Origin: Advenella mimigardefordensis DPN7
GTDB taxonomy: Bacteria; Pseudomonadota; Gammaproteobacteria; Burkholderiales; Burkholderiaceae_B
NCBI RefSeq assembly: GCF_000521505.1
Contig: NZ_CP003915.1
Coordinates: forward strand, 4,340,001-4,404,000
DNA length: 64,000 bases
Direction: 5' to 3'
A program made the translations under genes and the position numbers. This document shows positions 43,578 through 52,165 of the stretch, piece by piece; within the stretch, counting starts at the first letter, position 1; each line of letters opens with the position of its first letter. The notes below the pieces were generated by a model that had not been told where the DNA came from, made no database searches, and saw only the letters and a program-made list of their open reading frames with translations.

Positions 43578-45132
43578 CCAGAAAGCCAAGACGCCGCCAG
43601 GTGCGCCTGCGCAGCCGTTTGCTCCCGCCAGCCTGTGGCTGACGACGCTGGGCCTGTGTCTGGCCACCTTCATGCAGGTGCTGGACACCACGATTGCCAA
43701 TGTATCGTTGCCGACCATTGCCGGTAATCTGGGCGTGAGTTCATCCCAGAGTACCTGGATCATTACCTCTTTTGCGGTCAGCAACGCCATCACCCTGCCT
43801 CTGACGGGCTTTCTGAGCCGGCGCTTCGGTGAGGTACGCCTGTTCAACATCTGCACAATTTTATTTGTGATTACGTCGTTTCTTTGCGGCATTTCCACAA
43901 ATATGATGGAGCTGATTGTTTTTCGTGCCCTGCAGGGTGCGGTGGCAGGCCCGATGTATCCGATCACGCAAAGCCTGCTGATTTCCATTTATCCCGCGGC
44001 GCGGCGCGGGATGGCGCTGGCCATCCTGTCCATGGTCACGGTGGTGGCGCCGGTGGCCGGTCCGATCCTGGGCGGCTGGATTACCAGCAGCTATTCGTGG
44101 GAATGGATTTTCTTTATCAATATTCCGGTAGGGCTGCTGGCCAGCTTTATTGTCTTTATTCAGATGCGCGCGCGTCCGGTCACGATTATTAAATCGGGCG
44201 TGGATTATATGGGTCTGATTCTGCTGATTGTGGCGGTGGGCTCACTGCAGGTGGTGCTGGATCTGGGTAATGAGAAAGACTGGTTTGGTTCTGACTTTAT
44301 CGTGGTGCTGACGATTGTGGCGGTGATTGGCACGATTGCGTTCCTGATCTGGGAGCTGACGCACCCCGATCCTATCGTGAATCTGACCCTGTTTCGCCAT
44401 CGTAATTTCGCCTTCGGCACGCTTGCGCTTATTTTCGGCTACTCCGCCTTTTTTGCTATCGGCCTGCTGATTCCCTTATGGCTGCAGCGGACCCTGAACT
44501 ATGACTCAATGTGGTCGGGGATTGTGTCTGCGCCGATTGGTATCCTGCCGATCTTTCTGGCGCCGATTGTGGGTAAATATGCCAATCGTGTAGATTTGCG
44601 CATATTGGCCGCCCTGTCGTTTATTGTGATGTCGATCACCTCGTTCTGGCGTGCCGACTTCACCACCGACCTGGACTACATGCATATTGCCATGACGCAG
44701 CTGGTATTGGGCCTGGGCGTCGCGTTCTTCTTCATGCCGGTGCTCACTATTCTGCTGTCCGATCTGCGCGCAGATGAGATCGCTGCCGGCTCGGGTCTGG
44801 CCGCCTTCCTGCGGGTACTGGGTGGCAGTTTCTCAGCGTCCATTACCACCTTCCTGTGGGACCATCGCACGATTATCCATCATGCTCAGCTGAGCGAAAA
44901 TATCAACGTCTATAACCCGACGGCCGTAGAAGCGCTGAAGCAGTATGGTGATACCACAGAGATTGCTGCCTACAACATCAATAACCTGATCAATCAGCAG
45001 GCATTGCAGATATCATTCAATGAGGTTTTCTGGGGGCTGGGCTGGCTGTTTGTATTACTGGTAGGACTGGTCTGGCTGACCAAACCGCCATTTATGGCCA
45101 AGGCAGGCGCGCCGCCGTCTGGCGGGCATTAA
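43570..45132 (+). CDS. emrB: DHA2-type MFS multidrug efflux pump
   Basis: A 520-residue transporter with 14 predicted helices, as in the DHA2/EmrB family. Motifs: LDTTIANVSLPTIAGNLGVS near the start, the antiporter motif C segment (VAPVAGPILGGWITSSYSWEW, in pieces) and motif A (GFLSRRFGEVRLF). The ATG at 43570 overlaps emrA by 8 bases; translational coupling is likely. It expels hydrophobic drugs and uncouplers together with EmrA. Confidence 0.92.
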   Translation: MSNQKAKTPPGAPAQPFAPASLWLTTLGLCLATFMQVLDTTIANVSLPTIAGNLGVSSSQSTWIITSFAVSNAITLPLTGFLSRRFGEVRLFNICTILFVITSFLCGISTNMMELIVFRALQGAVAGPMYPITQSLLISIYPAARRGMALAILSMVTVVAPVAGPILGGWITSSYSWEWIFFINIPVGLLASFIVFIQMRARPVTIIKSGVDYMGLILLIVAVGSLQVVLDLGNEKDWFGSDFIVVLTIVAVIGTIAFLIWELTHPDPIVNLTLFRHRNFAFGTLALIFGYSAFFAIGLLIPLWLQRTLNYDSMWSGIVSAPIGILPIFLAPIVGKYANRVDLRILAALSFIVMSITSFWRADFTTDLDYMHIAMTQLVLGLGVAFFFMPVLTILLSDLRADEIAAGSGLAAFLRVLGGSFSASITTFLWDHRTIIHHAQLSENINVYNPTAVEALKQYGDTTEIAAYNINNLINQQALQISFNEVFWGLGWLFVLLVGLVWLTKPPFMAKAGAPPSGGH

Positions 45133-45140
45133 GGCAGATA

Positions 45141-45168
45141 GAAGGCTGGCGGCACGGGCGCAGCCTTC
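45141..45168. terminator. Hairpin between convergent emrB and DUF3540 genes
   Basis: GAAGGCTG and CAGCCTTC form a perfect 8-bp stem with a 12-base loop inside the 51-base gap between two convergent genes. Likely to stop transcription both ways. Confidence 0.5.
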
Positions 45169-45183
45169 TCCTGGTCCTTGCGA

Positions 45184-45834
45184 TCACCCCATATGGATCT
45201 GTTTGCCATCGACCTTGACCAGGTCTTTGGCAGTGACCATGGTGTATTTAGAATGCAGGCGGGCAGACTGTTCGGCCTGATAATCGATGGTGCCAGCCCG
45301 CATGTGTTCAACCTCTTCGGTGATTTTGAATGAGGTGCGACTCATGAAGGACAGGCGATCCATGATGGATTCGTACACCTTGCCGATAACGCGCATCATG
45401 CCAACTGTGGTTTTCACTTCACGACCGACATATTGCATTTCATCGACCACGCACTGCCCTTTCCCGGCGCTCAGCTTCAATTGTGCGGTGTTCAGATCCA
45501 GCGCAGTACCACCGTGCAATTGCATGGCAGCGGCACTGCTGATATTGACCGAATCGGCCGAAATATTCAGCGCGCCCGGTACACTGACCACTGATTCACT
45601 CTGCTGTGCCTGTTCGATGACGGCGATCAGGTAAACGCGATCCCGCTCAGGGCCGCTGATCAGCACCGTATCGTTCACCTGAGGCTGCAGCAGGCAGCTG
45701 GCAGCGCGACGGCAGACCCATTCATGACCATCGCACTCAACCACAAACGTCTGCTCGTCCTGCTTTTTCACGACACCGATCAGGTGGACCGGATCGTAGA
45801 CGGGGTAGGTTTTAGGCTGGGCAACTGAAGACAT
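45184..45834 (-). CDS. DUF3540 protein associated with type VI secretion
   Basis: A 216-residue protein with the DUF3540 profile as I recall it: VVECDGHEWVCRRAASCLLQP and NDTVLISGPERDRVYLIAVIEQ, then a repetitive beta region (LNISADSVNISS, LNTAQLKLSAG), which resembles the gp5/VgrG-like needle. Members are found in T6SS clusters with PAAR, DUF2169 or VgrG genes. Here it comes directly after tssF, at 39 bases, and no VgrG or PAAR gene follows. It is likely to help load or mature the spike or an effector. Confidence 0.65.
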   Translation of the reverse strand: MSSVAQPKTYPVYDPVHLIGVVKKQDEQTFVVECDGHEWVCRRAASCLLQPQVNDTVLISGPERDRVYLIAVIEQAQQSESVVSVPGALNISADSVNISSAAAMQLHGGTALDLNTAQLKLSAGKGQCVVDEMQYVGREVKTTVGMMRVIGKVYESIMDRLSFMSRTSFKITEEVEHMRAGTIDYQAEQSARLHSKYTMVTAKDLVKVDGKQIHMG

Positions 45835-45873
45835 GTTTATTCCTTTGGCGGTTGATCGTCAATGTACAGCAAT

Positions 45874-47799
45874 TTATACGGCCGGCCGGGCGCCCATACG
45901 GGGCTTCCAGCGGGCCAGTTCGCCGTGCTGCATGGTAGACAGCACAAGCTCGGACATCATATTAATGGACACATGCCGGGCAAAAAACTGCTCCAGCACG
46001 GCACCGAACAAATAGGGGCTGACACCGGAAAACGCCCCTTCATCCACTTCCAGATGAATGCGCGCGCCCCTGCCGAATACGATGGGGCCCGGCACGGGCA
46101 GGCGATGGTGCACAGCCTCTACCCTTACATGCCGAACGCCATTGATTTGCTTGGCAATGGCAGGATCGGCGATATTTGCATATATTTTTAACATTTCACG
46201 CAGGGTTTGTGCGCCTTTTTCTGTATCCAAATCAATCAGACTCAGGTAATTGAGGCCCAAATGGCTGATCAGGTGCCAGGCATAAGCGCCCTGGGCCAGC
46301 GCCGGCCGGGGCCGAGACGGGCCACGCAGGATCTTGATACCCTCAATCGGAGCCGACACACGCAAGGCCAGATCATTCTTCTGACCGATAGGCATCAGCA
46401 TGGGCAGATCGCGATTGGTGCACAGCACATCCATGCTCAGATGCCGCAAATCCTCGGAAAACGGCGCCTGATTTTTATCCACAAGTGAAATAAAGACTTC
46501 ACTGCCGATATAACCGGTACGTGCACCGTTGCGTGCGGCGGTATCAGACAGCAGACGGGGCTCACGCCGCATGGAGTAGTAGGCACCATAGTCGTCTGAA
46601 TCGCTGCCCAGCGACCCGAAAAAGGGTCGAAATTCCTTTTCTGTCAGATCAGATACATTCGAGTAGCCTGCCACGCGCGTCGGGCTGAACACCTCAAAAT
46701 CCAGCGGCCGGGTACGATCCACTACCAGATGATATTCGTGGGTATTGGGCGAAACCGTGATCCGGTCCGCTTTTTTGGGAAAAAGATTGACAACCGGCGT
46801 GCAGTGCAACGCCAGATTTTCGGCCGTTACATTGCCTTCCAGCTCGGGTATATCCTTGTCAAACAGGAAGGTGAGTTCAAAGCTGCGGCTTTCCTGACCG
46901 GCCGCTGCATTAGCGCTCGCAGCGAGAAGCGAAGCCGGCAGTTTGAGCGCCTTTTGCATATTGTTGACGCTGAAGAACATGAAGCGCGCCGGAAAGGCAA
47001 AATATTCCTGAATAATGCGATAGCCCTGGAAGATCCGCGCTTCGGCCGGCAGCAGCGCCTGATCGCTCTCAAAGCCCTCATGACGTATGTCATTGACATT
47101 GATGCGATTAATCCATTTGACCGGCTTTTCCACATCATGGCACAGCACCGTGATGGTGTGCCCCATAATGAGTTCCAGCAGGCGCTGCATATGAATGTCC
47201 TGACCGTTCAGATGAAATACCAATTGGTCCAGCTTGAATTCGTGCAGCTTGACGCCACCCTTGATTTCCAGGCGGATGCGCAGCGAGCTGCGTACAGGCT
47301 GGTTGCGGTTGTTCAGATTCATCCGCTTTAAGGGCAGATCGGGCGGCACGCCCGAGAGCTCGGCCGCCGTGACCTGCAATGGCCATAGCGTCAGTTCATG
47401 GCCGGACACAAATTCACAGGGCGTCTGTTCTGTTTTGGGAATGCGGCCGCGCATGACCGTCCCCTTGGGCAGCGTAAAGCCTTTGGCCAGGCTGCCCTCG
47501 TTCATGCTGGGCGATACCTGCACCACAGCCATGGAGGGAGTCGGCGCCAGATAATTCGGATACACCACTTCAAGCAGCCGCTGCGAAAACTGCGGGAACT
47601 CGGCATCCATTTTCATATGGATGCGCGCGGTCAGAAAGCTGAAGCCTTCCAGAAGCCGTTCAACATACGGGTCTGCAACCTCGATGCCATTCATGCCCAG
47701 CCGGCCGGCGATCTTGGGATAGTGATCGGCGAACTCCTTGCCCATTTCGCGAATGTAGGCAAGTTCACGGTTGTAATAATCAAGAAAACGCGGTTCCAT
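45874..47799 (-). CDS. tssF: T6SS baseplate protein TssF
   Basis: A 641-residue TssF (VasA/ImpG family). The start YYNRELAYIREMGKEFADHYPKIAGRLGM (in pieces) and VERLLEGFSFLTARIHMKMDAEFP (in pieces) are diagnostic; the C-terminus ends WKPRMGARPAV, as in full-length homologues, so the gene is complete. With TssE, TssG and TssK it builds the baseplate. Its ATG overlaps the tssE stop by one base (TGATG). Normally tssG follows directly; here it is absent. Confidence 0.93.
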   Translation of the reverse strand: MEPRFLDYYNRELAYIREMGKEFADHYPKIAGRLGMNGIEVADPYVERLLEGFSFLTARIHMKMDAEFPQFSQRLLEVVYPNYLAPTPSMAVVQVSPSMNEGSLAKGFTLPKGTVMRGRIPKTEQTPCEFVSGHELTLWPLQVTAAELSGVPPDLPLKRMNLNNRNQPVRSSLRIRLEIKGGVKLHEFKLDQLVFHLNGQDIHMQRLLELIMGHTITVLCHDVEKPVKWINRINVNDIRHEGFESDQALLPAEARIFQGYRIIQEYFAFPARFMFFSVNNMQKALKLPASLLAASANAAAGQESRSFELTFLFDKDIPELEGNVTAENLALHCTPVVNLFPKKADRITVSPNTHEYHLVVDRTRPLDFEVFSPTRVAGYSNVSDLTEKEFRPFFGSLGSDSDDYGAYYSMRREPRLLSDTAARNGARTGYIGSEVFISLVDKNQAPFSEDLRHLSMDVLCTNRDLPMLMPIGQKNDLALRVSAPIEGIKILRGPSRPRPALAQGAYAWHLISHLGLNYLSLIDLDTEKGAQTLREMLKIYANIADPAIAKQINGVRHVRVEAVHHRLPVPGPIVFGRGARIHLEVDEGAFSGVSPYLFGAVLEQFFARHVSINMMSELVLSTMQHGELARWKPRMGARPAV

Positions 47800-48353
47800 C
47801 AGAGCGCCCCCTGTTCCTGCAGATCCATGTGGCCGCTTTCCAGATCAATGTCGGTACGGAACAAAAACTCACGCGGATAGGGGTTGCACCATAGTTTGCC
47901 GCGGATTTCCAGGCTGAGCACATTATGATGCTCCAGCGCAGTCACTTCGCTCACGCAGGCCACTTCCAGCGAATCGGCCAGAATACGCGGTTCGAAATGG
48001 ATAATGGCGTTTTTGATAGACTGCTCCATATCCACCCAGTCGATCTCGGACATGCGTCTGCCGGCCAGCGCTTCCACACCGAAATTGACGGTGGAGTTAC
48101 GCACCTGTGGAAAGGCATCCAGGTCATCGACGGTTTCGATATTGACCGTATTGAGCACCCAGCGCAAGTCGCGCAGAACCGCGTGACGCAACGTATCGTA
48201 AGTGATCATGACGCTGTCGCGGGTTTCTTTTTTCTTTAACGGTTCGTTGTCCGTGAGACGATCCAGTAATGCGGGCTGCAAACGGTCCTTGGCAGCGCGA
48301 CGCTCGCGCATGCCGAATGCCGTCCGTTTGCCTGAAATGTCTTCCATATCCAT
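47799..48353 (-). CDS. tssE: T6SS baseplate protein TssE (gp25-like)
   Basis: A gp25-like protein of 184 residues if started at the ATG at 48353; AGGTG stands eight bases before it, while the frame opens three codons earlier with a GTG. Recognisable: LLDRLTDNEP, the segment VLRDLRWVLNT, and EPRILADSLEVA. It forms the inner baseplate with TssF and TssG. Confidence 0.9.
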   Translation of the reverse strand: MDMEDISGKRTAFGMRERRAAKDRLQPALLDRLTDNEPLKKKETRDSVMITYDTLRHAVLRDLRWVLNTVNIETVDDLDAFPQVRNSTVNFGVEALAGRRMSEIDWVDMEQSIKNAIIHFEPRILADSLEVACVSEVTALEHHNVLSLEIRGKLWCNPYPREFLFRTDIDLESGHMDLQEQGAL

Positions 48354-48415
48354 ATACGACACACCTGTAACTATCTTGCTCTTGTTCTATTGCGCTTCCC
48401 GATACAGGCAGAAGG

Positions 48416-49243
48416 TCAGTTCAGCTGCCCGTGATGGAAGGTGACGCTGCGCATATCCAGCAAGGCATATTCGCCCGCGTCGGTCATCCACATTTTCTGC
48501 CCGGTTCCGAAATAGATGTCTTCGCTGATTTGCTGCCAGTCTGTGCGACGCGACAGATTGCTGGCGTCGTCCAGATCGGCATAATTCTTATCGGCAGGCG
48601 CCGGATAACGCGCCGGGATCAGGCCGATCTGAGAACGGCCGCTCACAAGTGTGATTTCAGCCTGAATCCAGATCAGATCGGTCAACCCCTCCGGCGGGAT
48701 CAGTCGCAGGGACTGGATCATATCCATGGGCACCCAGCCATAGCGGCCGTTGGCAATCACTTCGCATACGGGGCCAAGTCGGCTATCGCCGTCACACAGC
48801 CATTCAAATGGCTGCCCCTCTTCTTCGCCATTGACCAGCACCGTGCCTGAAATAGCCGGGGCCGCCTCCAGTGCCTGTTCGCGCAGCGCGTGCGCCGTTT
48901 CAGCATCACTGCGCAATGCTTCAAGCAACATGGCCATCCACTCGGGTGGCTGCTCAAAGACTGCAGGCGTTTTCTCACCCCGGAACACGGCTTCGCGCTC
49001 CTGTTCGGCCGTGATGGCGCCGGTGTAAAGGACAGCAACGGGCTGGGCCTGGGCATTCATTTCCGAACTCAGTTTCAATTGCTCGAAAGCCTTATCCCAC
49101 AATCCCTTGACGGCCAGCAACTGAAACAGCCGGGCACGCAGATCGGCATCTGCCGGTTTTTTTCTTATCTGTGCCTTCACCTGATCGAGCTGTTCATCAA
49201 CGCTCTTGCCGTCCAGTGCCTTTATGATGCCTGTCATATTCAT
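48416..49243 (-). CDS. tagJ: T6SS accessory protein TagJ/ImpE
   Basis: A 275-residue ImpE/TagJ protein (TssA/ClpV-sheath accessory). The start KALDGKSVDEQLDQVKAQIRKKPADADLRARLFQLLAVKG (in pieces) is a TPR-like region, followed by the ImpE domain (PFEWLCDGDSRLGPV and YGWVPMDMIQSL). TagJ binds the sheath protein TssB in species whose cluster contains it. A Rho-independent terminator lies between it and hcp, so its expression depends on read-through or an own promoter. Confidence 0.85.
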   Translation of the reverse strand: MNMTGIIKALDGKSVDEQLDQVKAQIRKKPADADLRARLFQLLAVKGLWDKAFEQLKLSSEMNAQAQPVAVLYTGAITAEQEREAVFRGEKTPAVFEQPPEWMAMLLEALRSDAETAHALREQALEAAPAISGTVLVNGEEEGQPFEWLCDGDSRLGPVCEVIANGRYGWVPMDMIQSLRLIPPEGLTDLIWIQAEITLVSGRSQIGLIPARYPAPADKNYADLDDASNLSRRTDWQQISEDIYFGTGQKMWMTDAGEYALLDMRSVTFHHGQLN

Positions 49244-49251
49244 TCCGTATT

Positions 49252-49301
49252 AAAAAATGCAATGAGCTAACAGATACCCAGGGGGGCATACCTGTTAGCT
49301 C
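49252..49301 (-). terminator. Rho-independent terminator downstream of hcp
   Basis: On the minus strand the stem GAGCTAACAG / CTGTTAGCTC (10 bp, 49264-49273 with 49292-49301) is followed closely by ATTGCATTTTTTA, with the T-run at 49252-49257. It lies 48 bases after the hcp stop; a smaller hairpin (GGAGCC / GGCTCC) precedes it. The layout would give much more hcp mRNA than mRNA of the later genes. Confidence 0.7.
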
Positions 49302-49349
49302 TTGTGGAGCCGGTGAAGGCTCCCCTACTGTTAACGCAACAAACGTGGA

Positions 49350-49835
49350 TTAACCGACGATTTTGTTTTGTTTAACGTCATAGGCAACAACAGATTCAGC
49401 GCCTTTGCCGCCTTGCTCTGTTTGCTCCCAATACTGCTGTTTAACTTTAGCAGCCTGGAAAGCATAGCTAACCATCATGGCATCACCGTCGTGGGCGCCT
49501 GTGTATTGAACAGAAGTCACCAGAACGTCTTCCAGTGTGATTTTTGAGTATTCAACCTGTGTACCACCGGCTTTGCATACAGATACTTCAACCTTGCTCA
49601 GGTGTTTACCTGTAGAGCAGTGTTTCATCACTGCAGGTGCAGCACGGTCAATGCGGGCAACAACGTTCAGGTCGTTGAAGCTGGCTTTGCCTGTACCACC
49701 GCCACCACCGGTAGCCATAGAACCGGGCTGTGTTGCACCCCATGCGAAAGACTGAATGTCGCTCCAGTCTTTGTGGTTGGAATCCTTAGATTCACCGTTT
49801 GCACCTTCAATTTTCATAAACATATCAACAGCCAC
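49350..49835 (-). CDS. hcp: T6SS tube protein Hcp
   Basis: A 161-residue Hcp. MAVDMFMKIEGANGESKD and WSDIQSFAWGATQPG begin the beta-barrel fold, and the C-terminal part has VLVTSVQYTGAHDGDAMMVSYAFQAAKV (in pieces). It forms hexameric rings that stack into the secreted tube. It has its own terminator behind and a 194-base gap before it, which is consistent with higher expression than its neighbours. Confidence 0.93.
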   Translation of the reverse strand: MAVDMFMKIEGANGESKDSNHKDWSDIQSFAWGATQPGSMATGGGGGTGKASFNDLNVVARIDRAAPAVMKHCSTGKHLSKVEVSVCKAGGTQVEYSKITLEDVLVTSVQYTGAHDGDAMMVSYAFQAAKVKQQYWEQTEQGGKGAESVVAYDVKQNKIVG

Positions 49836-50029
49836 AATTTTCTCCTAGTGAGCTAATTAATTTGATTTGCGATCAGGCCAACTGGCCTGTCATTGCTTCA
49901 CATACTTCTTACTGCTATGGATACCCAAAACTGCCGGATCTCCGGTTTTGCCCGGCACATCGCTTCGATGCACCGGTCAATCGTTGCTGCTCTGCTACTG
50001 GCGCCAGAGGCAGCGTTATTTCAGGACAA
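49836..50029. promoter_or_regulatory. Gap between tssC and hcp with hairpin
   Basis: This stretch holds CAGGCCA-AC-TGGCCTG (49874-49889), a perfect 7-bp inverted repeat, and the hcp ribosome binding site (TAGGAGAAAATTGTGGCT region before 49835). An hcp promoter could be here. Confidence 0.4.
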
Positions 50030-51526
50030 TCAGTTATCGTTCTGTTTAAGCGACGGCAGTTTCGATACCAGACGCAGCGATACGGTCAAACCTTCCAGCT
50101 GATAATGCGGACGCAGGAAGAACTTGGCAGCGTAATAACCTGGATTGTCTTCAATCTCGGTTACCTGTACTTCAGCCGCCGCCAAAGGCTTGCGTGCCTT
50201 GGTTTCCTGCGACGAGTTGGCCGGATCGCCATCAACGTAGTTCATGATCCAGTCATTGAGCCAGCGCTCCATATCATCACGTTCGCGGAAGGAACCGATT
50301 TTGTCGCGCACAATACACTTGAGATAATGCGCAAAGCGGCAGCAGGCGAACAAATATGGCAGGCGAGCTGACAAGCGGGCATTGGCCGTGGCATCAGGGT
50401 CGTTATATTCATGCGGTTTTTGCAGTGACTGTGCGCCAATGAAGGCGGCAAAGTCGGAGTTCTTGCGATGCACCAGCGGCATGAAACCGTTTTTGGCCAG
50501 CTCAGCTTCACGACGATCGCTAATGGCGATTTCCGTCGGGCATTTCATATCCACGCCGCCATCGTCAGTTGGGAAGGTATGGCAAGGCAGGTCTTCGACC
50601 GCACCGCCAGACTCCACACCGCGAATTGAGGTGCACCAGCCATATTCCTTGAAGGAACGATTGATGTTTGACGCCATGGCATAGGCCGAGTTGGCCCAGG
50701 TATAGCGGTCGTGCGTTGCGCCGTCGGTATCTTCTTCAAAATCGAACTCGTCTACCGGATTGGTGCGTGAGCCGTAAGGCAGACGTGCCAGGAAGCGAGG
50801 CATGGCCAGGCCGATATAGCGTGAGTCTTCTGACTCGCGCAGGCTGCGCCAGGCGGCATATTCAGAGTTGGTGAAGATTTTGGTGAGGTCACGCGGGTTA
50901 GCCAGTTCCTGCCATGAATCCATTTGCATGACTTCTGGTGACGCACCGGAAATGAATGGGCAGTGGGCAGCTGAAGAGATGCGCGCCATTTCACCCAGCA
51001 GCTCGACATCGGGCGGGCTGTGATCAAAGTGATAATCGCCGACAATACATCCAATGGGTTCACCACCGAACTGACCGTACTCTTCTTCGTAAACACGTTT
51101 GAAAATCGGGCTCTGATCCCAGCCCACGCCTTTGTAGCGCTTGAGGGTGCGACCCAGTTCTTTCTTGGTGATGCACATGACACGGATTTTCAGCAGCTCA
51201 TCTGTTTCTGAATTGTTGACCAGATAATGCAGACCGCGCCAGGCGCCTTCAAGTTTCTGGAACTCGTCATGGTGCATGATCAGATTGATCTGCTCGGACA
51301 GCTTGTGGTCAATCTCCGCAATAATCGCCTGAATGGTCGAATAGGCATCGGAAGACATGGTGACCGTGTTTGCCAGCGCCTGTTCAGCCAGTGTGCGTAC
51401 CGCGTTCTCAACGGCTTCGCGGGCCTGATCGGTCTTGGGTTTGAATTCTTTTTTCAGTAACGAAGCGAGGCCATCGGACTCCAGTCCTTCCAACTGTACC
51501 GCTTCTTTCTGTACACTCGTGCTCAT
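50030..51526 (-). CDS. tssC: T6SS sheath large subunit TssC
   Basis: A 498-residue TssC/VipB/ImpD protein. Diagnostic: FQKLEGAWRGLHYLVNNSET, GCIVGDYHFDHSP, LRESEDSRYIGLAMPRFLARLPYG (in pieces) and YLFACCRFAHYLKCIVRDKIGSF (in pieces). It builds the contractile sheath with TssB, whose gene lies 13 bases upstream. AGGAAGAG stands before the ATG. Confidence 0.94.
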   Translation of the reverse strand: MSTSVQKEAVQLEGLESDGLASLLKKEFKPKTDQAREAVENAVRTLAEQALANTVTMSSDAYSTIQAIIAEIDHKLSEQINLIMHHDEFQKLEGAWRGLHYLVNNSETDELLKIRVMCITKKELGRTLKRYKGVGWDQSPIFKRVYEEEYGQFGGEPIGCIVGDYHFDHSPPDVELLGEMARISSAAHCPFISGASPEVMQMDSWQELANPRDLTKIFTNSEYAAWRSLRESEDSRYIGLAMPRFLARLPYGSRTNPVDEFDFEEDTDGATHDRYTWANSAYAMASNINRSFKEYGWCTSIRGVESGGAVEDLPCHTFPTDDGGVDMKCPTEIAISDRREAELAKNGFMPLVHRKNSDFAAFIGAQSLQKPHEYNDPDATANARLSARLPYLFACCRFAHYLKCIVRDKIGSFRERDDMERWLNDWIMNYVDGDPANSSQETKARKPLAAAEVQVTEIEDNPGYYAAKFFLRPHYQLEGLTVSLRLVSKLPSLKQNDN

Positions 51527-51539
51527 TTAACTCTTCCTG

Positions 51540-52106
51540 TTACTTGCTGGTATCGTCTGCGTCAGATGCAGGCTTATCGGCCTCGGGGGCAGCGGTATCC
51601 TTGTTCGGTGCAGCAGCCAGTGTTTTCATCAAGGCCGGGTTCTTCAGTACCTTGTTGATGAGTTCTTCGGCACCGGTCTTGCCGTCCATGTAGGTCAGCA
51701 GATTAGCCAGTTCAGTACGCGCCTCCAGCAACTCATTTAACGCATCTACCTTACGCGCGACCTGGGCGGGTGAGAAATCGTCAATGCTGTCGAAACTCAT
51801 GTCAACACTCAGCACACCGTCGCCGGTCAGGGTATTGGGCACCTGAAACGCGACGCGTGGTTTGATGGCCTTCATGCGTTCATCGAAATTATCAATGTCT
51901 ACTTCAAGGAATTTGCGGTCGTTGATATCGGCCTGCGGCACTTCGGATTTACCGGCAAGATCGGCCATGACGCCCATCACAAATGGCAACTGAATGGTTC
52001 TTTCGGCACCATAGATTTCAACGTCATATTCGATCTGCACACGCGGAGCACGGTTCCGTGCAATGAACTTCTGGCCGCTTCTGCGTGACGACATTCGTGT
52101 AGCCAT
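51540..52106 (-). CDS. tssB: T6SS sheath small subunit TssB
   Basis: A 188-residue TssB/VipA/ImpB protein starting at the ATG at 52106, which has GGAG nine bases before it; the frame extends five codons further with a TTG. FIARNRAPRVQIEYDVEIYG is the family signature, followed by LPFVMGVMADLAG and FLEVDIDNFDERM. The C-terminal tail is acidic (APEADKPASDADD). It partners TssC; TagJ binds this subunit in related systems. Confidence 0.93.
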   Translation of the reverse strand: MATRMSSRRSGQKFIARNRAPRVQIEYDVEIYGAERTIQLPFVMGVMADLAGKSEVPQADINDRKFLEVDIDNFDERMKAIKPRVAFQVPNTLTGDGVLSVDMSFDSIDDFSPAQVARKVDALNELLEARTELANLLTYMDGKTGAEELINKVLKNPALMKTLAAAPNKDTAAPEADKPASDADDTSK

Positions 52107-52165
52107 TCTTTTATTCTCCAACTCTTGGCCGGCTGAACCGGCGGAACATATTTATCTAAATCTGC

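Noticed and set aside
43194..43988. Minus-strand ORF of 264 codons
   Set aside because: Antisense to emrA and emrB.
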